Assembly (NCBI GenBank): GCA_013399855.1
Contig: VXAY01006699.1
Span: 246,866-310,865 of the forward strand
From: Oxyruncus cristatus
Lineage: Eukaryota; Chordata; Aves; Passeriformes; Cotingidae
Reading direction: 5' to 3'
Length of the DNA stretch: 64,000 bases
Below, in pieces: positions 37,667 to 51,200 of this stretch. The first letter of the stretch is position 1; each line of letters opens with the position of its first letter. Position numbers and translations under genes: made by a program. The notes below the pieces were generated by a model that worked only from the letters and a program-made list of their open reading frames with translations, searched no databases and was not told the origin of the DNA.

Positions 37667-37880
37667 ATGGTCTTATGAAAGGATTTTCAAAGGTAAGTAT
37701 TCAAGTCCTAGGCCTGTGATTTCACATCTTTACCTATGTCCTTGAGCAAGTCACCTGATTTCTATGATTTAGATAATTTACTTTCTTTGCTCTTTCTGAC
37801 AAAGAATATTTATGTCTATGGGTTTGTACAGTGCTTATCATACAGGACTCTGAGTCTTTCAAGAGGTTAATGAGGTGTAA
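37667..37880 (+). mobile_element. probable MIR (CORE-SINE) relic
   Basis: The blocks tcaagtcctaggcctgtgat, ctatgtccttgagcaagtca and cctgatttctatgattta follow the order of MIR's formerly tRNA-related part and CORE (family form tgtgaccttgggcaagtcac). A gtttgtacagtgcttatcat block near 37824 resembles the MIR 3' part around gcgcttagcacagtgcc. Divergence is high, so this is supported by block order rather than identity. Confidence 0.55.
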
Positions 37881-40800
37881 GTTATAGTTTGAATTTACGG
37901 TATGAGCTACTCTGTAATAACTGCCTGTACTTATGCCAGGGTAAATGTAGGTAGTTTTCTTCTTTGGTGAGGGATAAGCTGTCTCACTTTTACTGCAGAG
38001 TGAGAGCAAGCACTCACGCTATTGTTAGAGAGTAGCAAAAATATTATAAATCTACATCCCAGATTACGCTGTGACAGTTTATATATGTAGCCATCTTTCT
38101 GTACAGGGATTTTTTTGAACCCAGCTATAATCAGGACACGTAGACAAACCAACAGAATACTGAAATTATCAAATTTTTAACAACAGGCTTTCAAACATAT
38201 AATATAAAAGATCAAGGTTTTTTTGACAAATGCAACATCTTAAGCTTCTCATCCTATCTGCCCAGGAAATTTGTAACTGGCTTTTCCTCTTTGATTGCTC
38301 TCAGAAGACTTGCAATCATTTTTCTTCATTATCATCCTCATCATCATCCTCCAAACTTCTGAATAGTAAACACACTACAAGGTGAAGATTGTTGGTAACT
38401 TGCGTTTGCTTATCAATGAATGTTAGGCTACTGATGGTAGATACAAGCAGTTAAATCCTTTAATCATTAACAGTCACAACACTTAAAATAACTGAAGGTG
38501 AACTTGTAAAAAGTTTCATTGTATGTTCAGAATTGCATGTTTACTTTTTTGGTCTTTCTACTATAGCTTTTGTCACACAGGAATCAATGTTTCTTCCTTG
38601 TAAAGAGAATTTTTTTTATGTAATTAGTAGAAGTGGTAGAACGCTTTATGGCACAGTTGTGCTTTCTGCCAGGAAACGGTGGTGTGAAGATTTTAAAATT
38701 ATCCATAGAGCATATGGATTTTTGACCAGTTTAATATCAATATTCGTCATTTCAGCAGAGTCAATTTTGTTGTGACATGTAAAATGCATCATATTAAGTC
38801 AATCATTACAATCAACATTTATTAAATTAATATTTTTAGAGTGCATCATTTAATGCAAAATTTAAGGACTTTACGGAAAATTTCAAGACTGATTGGTAAA
38901 GACAGAGATCAAAATTCATGAATTTTCTTGGATAGAAATGTTCCTGCTCTTTGTCTAACCAGATAAGTTATCCACTGAATTCTGAGCCACATGATAATAT
39001 CCCTTTAGGTTTGTATTACATCTTTTTTTCCACTCCCCAGATCTGATATTCATACAGGTTGAACCAGGAATCCATAGGAATACTACCTTTTTCTGCAGAA
39101 ATTTCTATTCTTTGATTCTTTTTAGCCTTTCAATCTTCCTCTTCAGCACTATTCAGTTCAAGAATCAGTGTTGGTCCTTAGGCCGAGTTAAAAAATAATC
39201 TTCCTTCCCGTTATAACAGTCCAGAATGTTGGAAAAGGATTTACTGTCCTTGTATCATGTCTGTATAGTAGGCAATATCCTTATTCAGTTTTCATCATAC
39301 TTCCTTTCAATTCAAGCTAATTCATACCTGGGTTTTGCCAACTTTTTTTTTTTTCTTTTTAATAATAATTTAAAATCCAGAATCAGTAAACATTGGCTGC
39401 TATTATCAGCTAGGTGCCCTTCTGCTGTGTCTGACATGTCACTTTCCTGATGGTGTTATTTCTTTTAAATCTCCATATTGACTGCTAGTATGCTTTGTCA
39501 CTCTTTCCATTCCTTTTCTCTCTGAATCTACAATTGAAATACAGTTTCGTCAGCTTGCATTTCTTTGTAATTTTACTTAAGAGATTTCACGTTGATTGCC
39601 GTGTTGGACAAAGTTCCCAAGATGGTCTTCCTTCTTGTGCAATCTCTGATTCTGTTTTAAAAGATAAGTAAAACTGACGAATTGACCCATGCAAATTGCT
39701 GCACTAAAGATCATAGCATTTGTTTTTTCTAATAGGATCACCATTAAGATTTCCCCCCCCTCAGTGTTCATTGCCTTTTAATGTTTCTTGCTGTCACAAA
39801 TTAAAAGACTAAGGAAAATATGCTCCACATATGTCAGAATTTAGAAAACCATGAAAAGCTTTGAACAGTTCAAAGTCAAGAAAGGAAATTATATTTCCAT
39901 GTAATTTTTAAATATTACAAATATGTAACATACAGCATCTTCCAAAGGTCATTCAGTTGAGTCTTTGTAAACAAGGTATGGTAGAACCCATTTCACTGCT
40001 GTCTAAGATTTGATTCAACATTGTCCCACAGCAGTGGAAGCTGCTGAAGCTAATCAGGGGTGTTATCAGCTCTGACTTTTATTGCTTCTGCATAGCAAAC
40101 TAGGCAATAAGAAAACTGTAAATGCAGGATTTATCCTTTGCAGGGGTATAACTCATGCTTGGAAGATTAATGAAGAATTCCTGATTCACTGTTTACTAAA
40201 GATACCCCTATGCTCTAGTATTTTAATTGTAAATCTCTTATTTGACATACTAACTAATGGTTCCTGCTGAATTAATAAAAGCGACATATTAACTTTAAAT
40301 CCTCGATAAAGTAAAGATTGCTGTTTTAATATCCCATCCATATCCTTTATCTTTCTACAGGGGCTTTCAGGCCAGTAGTTTTAATAACATGCATGAATGA
40401 AGATGCTCTTTTTTTAACACAAATGGTGGCAAAGAGTTTTTCCTTTATATTAGCAGGCAATCAATTCCAATAGCTTTTTAATGCTTTTTTAAAGAATCAA
40501 TTTTAAAGCAGAAGCTCTTCAGGGGACCCTCTTAAACTTCTTTACAGCCAGTCTCCTAATTTTCTATTACAATGCAATCTAAAGAAGCTACAAAAATAAT
40601 GCAGATAATGTTTGCTGGGTAATGATTTCCAATTTCCCCATTCCATGTACCCTGTTATTAGGAGGATCATCTTTGCTGTGTAAATTAATTTTCAATTCAC
40701 TTCAGGGGAACATTACAATGATTTATTCAGCACTGGTGCTGAAGAAAGTGTGGGGAGGATTTAGCAATCTGAGAAACAAAATCAATTTGTTCTGATTATC

Positions 40801-43800
40801 ACCATGTTAAAAAAGTTAAGAGAAAAGGTTCACAGGAATATCTTAGAGGTTAACATGCACCCTACAGAAGCAGTCAGTGTGATCCTAGGTGTAGTTACTT
40901 GAGCAGAAATAGTAAGGAAAATGTCTGAGTCTTGCTGATTTCTCCCCATTCTTCAACATCACAGAAGGACTGAGCATATTCTAGGGTTCTTTATGTGTTG
41001 TAGAAAACAAAACAACAGATCAACTTTTCAGTCACTAAAACTGTCTTTGGTCAGTGAAAAACATGCTTGCTGTAAGTTAGACAAGGAGTAGATTGTTTCA
41101 AAGTTGACTGTATTATTGACAATGACACCTAGGATTTGGAAGGGCTCCAGACTAGGAAGAAGGACAAGATGAATTTCTACTTTTACAAATAAAGTATTTG
41201 TTGTATGGCAAGTTTCTGGTAACTAGTGCTCAGAGGACTTATATCAAAGTGCTCACAGCACTGCAGTGCTCATACCAGATAGAGTAGCACCTGTAAGTAC
41301 ACATGGCCAATGAGATCTGAATGTTTGGTTATTTTGATTTAGCTGTTGCATGTTTAAGAGTGAGATTTGTGTCACCGGACTTTCATTGACCACAAAACAA
41401 AAATCTGATCCAGGTGAGAGTGACTTTGCAGAAAAGAGAGAGAAGTAGAGAAACTTTGGAGTCCGTGACTGACTTAATTAGATGGTGAGCCAATCTCTGT
41501 TATGACTATTTTCCTTGAGTCACAGTAAAGAGAACTGGAGTGATTATTTCAGACCAAATTACAGATTTTTATATGAAAGAAACAGTAAACATGTTTTTAA
41601 AATGAAAGCAAGTTTGTTTAAAAATTCAAGCTACATTCACATAAAATCAAAGCTTGTGAAATTGGTTGAAGGTTTTAGGGATGACCACATTCAATTACAG
41701 AAGGAAAATAACCAATAAGTTCTGAATTGGCAAACTGAAGATTGTCACTTTTTGTGGTTACAGTGGTAGGAAGGATAACCCAAACATAAAAAATATCATA
41801 AAATCAATTGGTCATAACCCCAAAGGAAGTTTTCAATGATAATTGTGATTTGTCACTACTGCTAGTGTTTCCACATATCATGCAATACAAAAAATATTTA
41901 TTATTGAACTATTGATGCATAATTTGAAGCTGAAAGAAGCTTGATTTCAATGAGACCTGTGAAAGATTAAGGCAAAAATTGTGCAATTCCCTTGCAGTAA
42001 TGTCTTCCAGGATTTTTCTTCCACATTGATAGGATATTGGAAACCTAAGAAAGAATTGCCTTTTTTTTTGGTCTTGGGACCATAGTCAGGCATTAAGTAT
42101 ATCACAGTTATCGTGCTTTCAGAATGCTGGTAACGTAGTTGTCAAATTGAGTTTTTTGCAGCATGTTGGCAGGGAGCTGAACTAACATGATTTATTAAAA
42201 ACAAAACAGCAAGGAAGAATAAACACTCATGACAAAACAGGAAGTGAAGGTACTGTCTTGTAGGGTATATATCTAGGTTACCTGATTTGAAAAAAATTGA
42301 AGACTTTTCTGAGTATATGATTTTGAAAAAAAAAAATTAAAGAGAAAACGATATTATTTTTCACTGTGAGCCATAGACAGTTGCTAAGTTTTTAATTCTA
42401 ACATACACAGAATCTTATGGACCTGTACAGCTGAGGATCTAGAATTCTCTATGGATACTTATAGATGATCTGTAGAGAGTCTTAGAAAAGTGCACATGAA
42501 TAGAGAAATTGTACTGCTATATGTTGTCTGAAATATCACGAAAGCTTTTGAAAATGAGCCATTCAGGGACTTTTTGTTGAAGAGACTATATATGGTATAT
42601 TTTGATAAATCTAAATACTTTCTTACTCTCCATAAACCACTGTCACCCACAACATCCTGTTGCAAAGAAGTCTACTATTTCATACAAGATGGAATTAAAT
42701 AGTATTCCCTTTTTCTATTTTCAAACTTTCTCCCTACTGATCACATTCTATTCCTCCAAGTCATTTCAACACACATTTTAATGTGCAGTTTCTCAGTTTT
42801 TGCTTTTCCATGTTTGTCATTATTTTATTCCTCTTTATATTTCTCCCTCAGGTTGGAGAGTACTGGTCATTTTAATCTCGTATAGTATGCAAGCTATTCC
42901 AAACATATAATTATCCGTACTGCTCTTTCTGATACAATTTCTGCTAGAAACTTAATACTAATTAAAGGTAAGCTAAGAAAAAGAGAAATAAAACAACTTA
43001 CTTTAGTCCTCATGAATCCCACATTGCAAAAACTTCTGTTGTACAATTATTATCATTGTTCTTTATTTGGCTTTTTTAATAGACGAAGTTCTATAGTACA
43101 TGTTCTCACCTTTAATAGTAGTATCAGGGAGAACATTTCTTCAGTGCCTGTAAATTAAAATAATATATGGATTTAATTTCATTACACTGACTGTACTTGT
43201 AAATGTCAATAATGTGAGAAAATCAGAAGGAAATATATTTTACCTAAATCTATGTAGGCATCCAGTGCCTCTCTCTCATCAATGTTAGGTGTTTACTGCC
43301 TCCTTTGCAGTCAGTAAGGAGAAATAGGGGCATCTCTGGAGAGCTATTCATCCCATTTTAAGAGAGATGTTTCTGTTATGTGGTCTGAATTGTTCTCTAG
43401 AGAATGGGAATAATTGCTCTATGGAGGACCCTCTCTTCTATACCTCTAGGCTCTCTCAATCATTGATAGAAAGCAGTAACTTTGATTAAAATGTGAACTT
43501 TCAGACAACTAATTAGATGAAATTGTTCCTATTCTCGGTCTCTCAGTTTGTAAGGGAAAGACAGTAAAAGAAATGTTATTTGGGGTTTTCATGGATAGCA
43601 AGATGTAGTTAAAGTAAAGGGCAGGGACAGTCCCCTTGTCTCAGTTCCCACACCCTCCTCAGAAGATAAGGGGAGCCTTTCGTCTCTGTATAATGTGATT
43701 CTCTTACAGTAAGCATCAATCTTTCCAGGCTGATTTAGCCACATATTTTAGCCACACATCCAGATCAGATTGTCCTGCACCTCCTTCCAGAATACATATT

Positions 43801-44084
43801 GCAATGGCAAAGGAGATGCTCTTAATTTGCTAAAGAGGTTATTGAAACATGTCCTGCCTTACCAGACCCCACCACTCCTTCCCCAGACTCTTCCAATTTC
43901 TTCTCTTTTCCTTTCATGTCAACAAAACAAAGAAATCATTTTTAGCTAGGCTCAACCACAAGTTGGCAAGGATAACATTCTTAAATATCACTGTGCTATT
44001 ATGATAAGCGCAACATATTCCAGGCAGAAAAACTGCAGATTATGGAAACCTTCAGTAAGTATGGATAATATAAAAAATTAGATT
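37881..44084. other. unique AT-rich noncoding DNA
   Basis: No gene or transposon recognised in about 6.2 kb. It contains a short (ATC)n array at 38329-38350, poly-T at 39342-39354 and poly-C at 39753-39760. A block at about 40560-40800 has conserved-element-like texture (see findings). The 91-codon frame at 37734-38009 and others have no domains. Confidence 0.5.
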
Positions 44085-44215
44085 TCTCTTCTTCTTTTTT
44101 TTTTTTTTTTTAGCACCCGANNNNNNNNNNNNNNNNNNNNNNNNNNNNNNNNNNNNNNNNNNNNNNNNNNNNNNNNNNNNNNNNNNNNNNNNNNNNNAGA
44201 AAAAAAAAAAAAAAA
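44085..44215. other. assembly gap between poly-T and poly-A
   Basis: A poly-T run (about 44095-44111, preceded by tcttcttc) and tagcacccga precede 77 Ns (44121-44197), which are followed by aga and a poly-A run to about 44215. The T and A tracts are complementary and face each other, so the missing piece sits in a potential foldback. The frame reported across the Ns on the minus strand is meaningless. Confidence 0.95.
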
Positions 44216-44948
44216 GGAGACCCTATCAGGATTTCAAATAAAAAAAAAAATAATATTGATCTCCCAGATCCTCTGTGCATTTTAACCAGAAAATGACATG
44301 CACTGACTTCAGAAATTCGGATACCATATTTGAACATCTGAGCTACATGAAAATACCAGAAATACATATTTTTACATTTTCTTCCAGTTTTATTTGAGAC
44401 TATGAAGGTGTAAAAAGAAAAATAGGTACTAAAACTCTATGTCATGGTCTGTTTGTCTTTCAAAAAAAGAAATATGACTGCTTCACTAATCCAGCAAAAT
44501 CCAATCTTGTCATAAGTACAAAACATTCATTCCATACTCAGTGCAAATAAAGAGATTTTTATAAAACAGCCTAGCACAGTATTTATTGAAAAAGAAGAAC
44601 TGCCACTGTGTGATTCTTTCTGAAGCTAACAGAAATCCTGTTACTACTTAAATTCTTGAGTGTCCTACATTATGTTAGTTCTCCAATGATTGCCCCCAAA
44701 AAGAGCAGGTTAAGCAAAGAATTACTAACCAAATGTAATGAAAGCTGAGCAAATAATAGTAATGAATAATATATTTATGTCTTTATACTAACTTTCAAGT
44801 CAGTAGATACTGAAGCCTTTATCAGGTGTAGGCTATGTCATCTTGGTATACAAGAGAATGCCAAAAGAATCAGGACTGGTTCCTTCTGTATAATTCCCCT
44901 CACATACTCGTTCAAGATGTCTGTGGAGCTCAAGGGTGTGCAAGACCC
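44216..44948. other. unique noncoding DNA
   Basis: AT-rich sequence after the gap. I see no gene or recognisable repeat. Confidence 0.5.
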
Positions 44949-45265
44949 AATTCACAGAATTTCATACGTTTGGATGAACTCTAGAAAACCATCAAGTCTC
45001 ATTCTCTGCTCAGTTCAGGGCCAGCTTGGAAATTGCATGAGGTTGCTCAGGGTCTGGTCCAAGATTTCTAGGTATTTCCAAGGATGGAGATTCCACTGCC
45101 TTCCTACACAGTCTCTCCAGACTTTGACCACTATCAGTGTGAAGAACTTTTTACTGGAATATAGTAAATCTGAGCTCAGCTAAATTCTGATTATCTCAAA
45201 AGCCATCTTGGCTGTGTGATGCTATTGGATCTCCAGGCCAAGACCTTCAAGAAGCACCAGAATGG
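44949..45265 (-). mobile_element. old, degraded CR1 3' fragment
   Basis: The plus strand shows complement blocks of CR1 in order: aattcacagaattt, a gatgaactctagaaaaccat block, caaggatggagattccactg, ccttcctacacagtctctcc, and gtgaagaactttttactgga. It is much more diverged than the copies at 18, 52.8 and 60.9 kb and has small deletions. The plus frame at 44917-45183 is its antisense shadow. No coding capacity remains. Confidence 0.75.
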
Positions 45266-48200
45266 CCTTGTCTTTCTTTTGTTGGTTACATGGCATTGAG
45301 GTATCACCCCAGGATCAAAATACCAAAGGTCATTGAAAAGCAATGTTTAAGTGAAGCAAAATTCCAGGCTAGTTCCATGTATCTCGCCTGCCCTCATAGC
45401 AAAACATGGTTTGTCTTCCAGAAGACAGTAGACCAGATGGACATTTCAAGAAGGATTGATAGTGAGTTCCTGTGCTTCCACTTTTCTAAAGGTTTCTAAA
45501 GATGTTTCTGAAAACCTCCGCTTCTGCAAATTACTTGAGGGATCTTACTAAAGAGAAACTCATCCACCTAGGTAATATAACAAATATTAAAGTTATAAGA
45601 TAGGATTCCTGTGCTGTGACAATGTGTTAAGACTTTAGATAAATATGTTTCCTGGTCAATTCTAAAGGAACAAGGGGAAATGCCTAAAATTTCATGCTGA
45701 TTCAATGATTCATCCTATTTTTTTTTCTAAATATATTTCCATTTAAGAAATTATATTCAATTAATGAAAAATAGATCAAGATATAAAGGCACCCCAGATC
45801 CTAAAATCAATGGATAACCAATGATACAAATAATACTTATGTTGTTTTTTGGTCACTAACCAGTCCAATGGGGTCTGCCTTCAGAAGACACGATCCTGCA
45901 GCTGTGAGGCAAAAATGACATCTCTTAATCAAGAAAAGAATGTCAAGTTGTCCCCAAAGCAAGGTACCTTTCAGTCAGAGGAAGAAGAGAAGAACATAGG
46001 AAAAATAAAGCACAAAACTAAACAGCCTCTAAAAATAGATTTTCTTTTATGCCTGACTGGTGGGGCAATCTTCTGTTGAATTGGATTTAGGCTTTCTTTT
46101 GTGTTTAATTTCTCATCCAGAACTGTTACCTATTTTGATAACACTTTTTTTTTTTTTTTTACAGTATAGTTATATAGACAACAGAAGATGTTTTATTTTT
46201 GTGGCAAAACAAGTCACAACAAAATAAAATCTATTTTAACAATGTTGCAACATTTTTAATTCTTTCACTCAAATTCTGACTTAATAAAATAAACCCTTAT
46301 AAAGTTTGCCTTGTTATAAAAGTTATAATTGAACCTGCATGATTTTCAAAAAATCCAAAATAAATATGAACTATTTTAACTACAAGTCTCAGCAAAATAC
46401 AACTTCTTACTATATCCTCATTAGAATTTTGCTAAATTAAAAGGATAGTCTGCAATTACGTTTCTTTCTTTTTTTTTTTTTTTTTCCCAATAAAGATAAG
46501 TAGGTTTTAGTTCTGTATTGAAAAAAACCCAATAAAACTATGTATAAGCACAGCTCAGAATGGCACCATTTTCCTTAAGGATCCCTTAAATATAGTTAAT
46601 TTTCTTTAAGAGAATCAGTTTGGCACAGATACTTTGGAAAAGGTCTGGCATTCTAATACAAAAGGATAGATAGAGTGACTTAATTTTCCTATTTTTTGTG
46701 TAGTCTGACAGCACAGTATGCCACATTGAAGATGGTGGCCATGAATTCCTGTTCAAGAAAAATGTCAAAGGAGCAGCAGCAGCAGCAATGTGTCCCCTCT
46801 ACACTGGCCTTTTTATTTGCAATTAAATGTTTTTAGTTAAGGGCTTTCTCCAGTCCAATGTGTGGATTAATTATTTCTTCTTGTATCAGAATCTGTTCCA
46901 AATAATCCTGGGCCTATGTTTTTGCGATGCTCAGTGAACTAAGAGAAGTGCAACTGCTGTGCAAATAGATTAGATTTAATAATAGAAGCATATGTCCAGG
47001 GTCTTTTAGTAGTTTTCTCCAGTTTGATCAGATCAACATATTAGACATAACCATGTTTTTGTGTAAGCTTTACACAACAGAAGCATTTTGTCATTAAAAT
47101 TACAGTTTGTTTTTGGCTCAAATTACTGCAATATCACAGCTGTACTTTATGAGAACATGTATAAATTCTTTGCAACCATTTTGGGCTGGATTGACAAATG
47201 TCATATTTCCATTTCTCTTTAGAATAATGCCATTACAGTTGATTGTTAATTTTAAATTGTGATAAGTATGAGGTTAAAAAAAAAAAAAACAACAAGGAAA
47301 AAGCCACTCAACATTAAAATGAAACACTATGAGGAATAGTTTTAGTTTATTAGTCTTGGATCGTATATCTTTTGTTTCCCATGGACCTTATTCAGTTATG
47401 TTCTCTTTCTGAAAGTCATTTCAGATGCAGAGAAGGTGGAAGCTATTCTGTAGCACAAAGACCATTCATTTAGTATATGTGCATTGTAAATATACTGTGT
47501 TGTTTTTCATCTGTTTATTACTATTGCCACTATGTTTTTAGAAAAAAACAAACAAACAAACAAACCAAAGCCCAAACCCATCTCAAAAGTCTGTGTGTTC
47601 TCACAATTTTTTACTGCAGACTCTGTGATAGTGTTTAGTGACTACAATATGGCACACTGAGAATAGTAGTGGTGAATTACCATGACCTTTAAAATGTTCT
47701 TAATTTTGGTTGCCTATTCATTCAACTCATCAACATTTACAGCCATACTCATTTCTGGGGAAGGCAGAGCTAGGTACTAAACCAGAAAATGTCAAACGCT
47801 CCTGTTCTCCAAGGACATGCTAGACATTCAAATTCTCATATTTTATTATCATAGCAAAAGATTGCAACAAGAGGAGGAAATAACCTTACGTTAATCTGCA
47901 CACATGACAGACTGTAACAAAGGGGGAAAATGGCACAAGCCACCCTGTTACGACTCTAAGATGTTCCCTTTGTGGTTACCTTCAGATACTGTTCATACTT
48001 TCTCAGATGAGTCATAAACAACGGAGTCACTGAACGTGATTGCTGGTGTGTACCTGCTCTGCTCCAGTCGAACATGGAAGCCACATCAGGAGAGAGTCTC
48101 CTAGAGAGGCTATACCTGCTGCATGCTGGTTACTCTGGCACTTCTGGATCTGCTTGTGGTTACATTCCATTTCAAATGCAATTGCCTGTTCGCTTGTCTT

Positions 48201-51200
48201 TCCAATTCTCAGTTTGTAACTTGCTTTCTTACCTTCAGGTCTATCTATCTTTAAAAGCTTTTTTCCTCCTTTTCTCATTTACTTGCAATAAAATGTACTA
48301 AAATTCTAGAAAAGATAAAACAGCTTCAATGATGTTATGAGTGTATCACAAGTTATGGGACAAAATGTGACATAGGAATAATCAGTGGCAGAAAATTTTA
48401 TGCTAAAAAATTTGAATTATGCATTTTATTTTAATACACTAATTAGCTATAAATTTGGCATGTAACTTTTTTGCAAATTAATGACTAAGTTACTAGATAG
48501 CAGAATAATATCTATGAATGTAATGTCAAACATGACGAATATTTAATTTTTCTAAATGTTATTTAATAGGTGCCTGCAGCGTGACCACTTTAGTTTACAT
48601 TCCTAGTAACTTAAAAAACCAAAAGTTAGATTGATTTGTTGTTTTCCTATAGAAAACCTAGAGAGCTATTTTATTTTAGCAGAGGATCTGATTTAAATAA
48701 AGTTTGTCAAGCAGTATCTTAGACAATATATTTCTCTTGAGTAAATGTTCCCTTTTTTTTTTAAATAATTCTTTCCTTGCACGTCAGTTTTACCATCTAG
48801 ACAACCACTGATTCAATAAAATAATATTTGCATAAAAGCAAGACTGAGAACTGGAAAATCACAATTTGTCTGCAATTATGTTAGAGGAACTTTTTCTTGT
48901 TACGGGGAGCTCACTTACATTAAAAGAAATAGTTCTGCCTCCACTGAACAAGTAATAAAAATTTTCAAAGCAGTACAGCATTAGACAAATTGTCTTAACT
49001 CTGATGAGTTTTTAGGTTTATGAAAGCTTTTCTTTCACTCTGAATATTGTGTTATTTTCTTCTCTGAAACCATTGTGTGCATAGTCTGTATTCCACTGAA
49101 TTACTGCTGTACACCACTCTAGGAGGAGAAGGGATTCTTGACAAATCCCAAGGGGTGAAGGGTGTTAGAATGTACAAAATTTATATGTCTTGTTCTTGTC
49201 TAAGATTGGCTCAGTGGATATTCGAATTTTGTGGTTTGTGGTGTAGAATGTGGTAAGCCGCTAAATTCAGGTTTTCTCATTTAAACACAGGTCATATCTG
49301 CATCATATTACACCTATAACTGGCTCCATAATGTAATGAGAAAATCATTGGTTGAGAAAATCTTAAAGGACCCAATACACTTTTAGAGCCATGTCTTTTC
49401 TGAAAATCAGCATAAGCATTTCTTATTGAACAAAAAGTTTCTCTTCAGGTGGCAGAGATGCAGATACTCAGGTAGTGAAATATGCTTCACATTTTCCTGT
49501 AACTTTTCTAAATAATAAAGGAAGCGGCTTTTAAACTTCCATCCTTGGTTTAATACTGAAAGAATGAACATAGGTTTTAAAGGAGCTTTTACATGGAAAG
49601 CCAAACAGACACCTGGCATATGGCCTACAAAACTATCAGATAGTCACTTCAGGAAGAGTGAATAGTCTTGTGAAACTGTCAAAGAGTAAGGCTGAGTCCC
49701 ATGTGAAATCATGGCTCTAACTACACAGGACACCTTGAAATACCTACCATGTCACACTTCCTGTAATACCTCCTCCTTCCAGAATTTCCCATACAGGGTA
49801 TAAAGTCTAATTTATTTCTTCAATAATTATCTGTAAGGATAATAATTTGAAAGAGTTCGTTAGTAGCTACAGTATTAATTTGGCAAACTACCTTTTGTTA
49901 GAAGTAGTCTTCTAATGATGAAAGAAACTCTAGCCCTCTAACAACTTGCAGGTCTATTAAATTTTTTTTCCCCTTGAATTCTGGGGAAAGACATTAGGTC
50001 AGAGTCTTTTTATAAGATCAGTTTCTCCACTACAAATCTCCTCTGGGGAATATAGGAATATATACCAGAAAAAGAGTAACAACAAGAGATCTATTCTTTT
50101 ATGATCTCTTCTGTGAAAAAACTTGGACAAGAGTAAAGAATTTTCACATCCGTAGAAAGAGAATATAGGTGTTGAAGGACAAGTGATAGAACAAGATTTC
50201 CAGAGGTAAAATAAGGTGTTCAGTAGATGGTGTGGGGAAGACAAAGTGCGTGTTTGGTTGGATTTTTTGGTTTTTTTCAAAAGGAAAATGTACTAATGAG
50301 TCACCCACAGTCTGTGACAAAGGCAATTCAAGGATAATTTTCAGTTACGAATCTTAATCTCCCAAACCCTTATCTCCTTACCTCTTTGAATGCATCTTTC
50401 TACAGTTTTGTCTTTTTGACTCACAGTCAAACATCCATTCTCGCTGCTTCATTCCATCTTTTTCCACCTCCAAAAACCAGGACTTAACTGTTAAGCTACA
50501 CACTCAGCTGCCACAGATTCCCTTGAGGTCGCTATTGACAAGTCCCTAACCAGACCTCAGCTGTGTGTTGAGAGGGGAGAGACTGCATACAGTCATGGAT
50601 AGCAACATTACCACATAGTACAGGTCAGTTTGTTCCAAACCGGGGAAATTATGGCTACCCCTGCCTATCTCCTATGTGCTACCAATCCTATCCTCTGAGG
50701 ACCCGGACTTTTAGGAGGAGAGTTTCTGCAGTCTGTTGCACAGTTTTCTCTGAGGCGGGTAATTAGGAATACAGGATGATCAGACATGAACTGGTGAAGG
50801 GGAAGGAACAAATTAAGGAACTAAAACTGGGGGACTGGAGAGAAGTGTGATGGAGCTCCTTACTGAAATCTGGGTAATTCAGTCTCTTCTGGATCTTCCA
50901 GTAGCAGTTGCTCTGGGAAAACAGAGGGGTTTGAAACAGCATTGTGCAGATAGTTTTCAATGCAGACATTCACACTGGGATGGGAATAAAAATTCAAAGT
51001 CAAAGCAAGATATTATTTCTAATTTAATGTAAAGATGTCTTTTGGCTATTTTCACACTTCCTGTGTCCTGAGTCAGGTTTGTTTGTTTGCTTTTTTTGTG
51101 ATACTGGAATTTGTCAGTAAAGTTAAAGATCATGACTTAAGCCATAAGCTACTCACCCAGTCAGTCCTCTAAGAAATAACTGGCATAACTGCTTTCATGA

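Noticed and set aside
44110..44367. 85-codon minus-strand frame
   Set aside because: A third of it is translated Ns and homopolymer.
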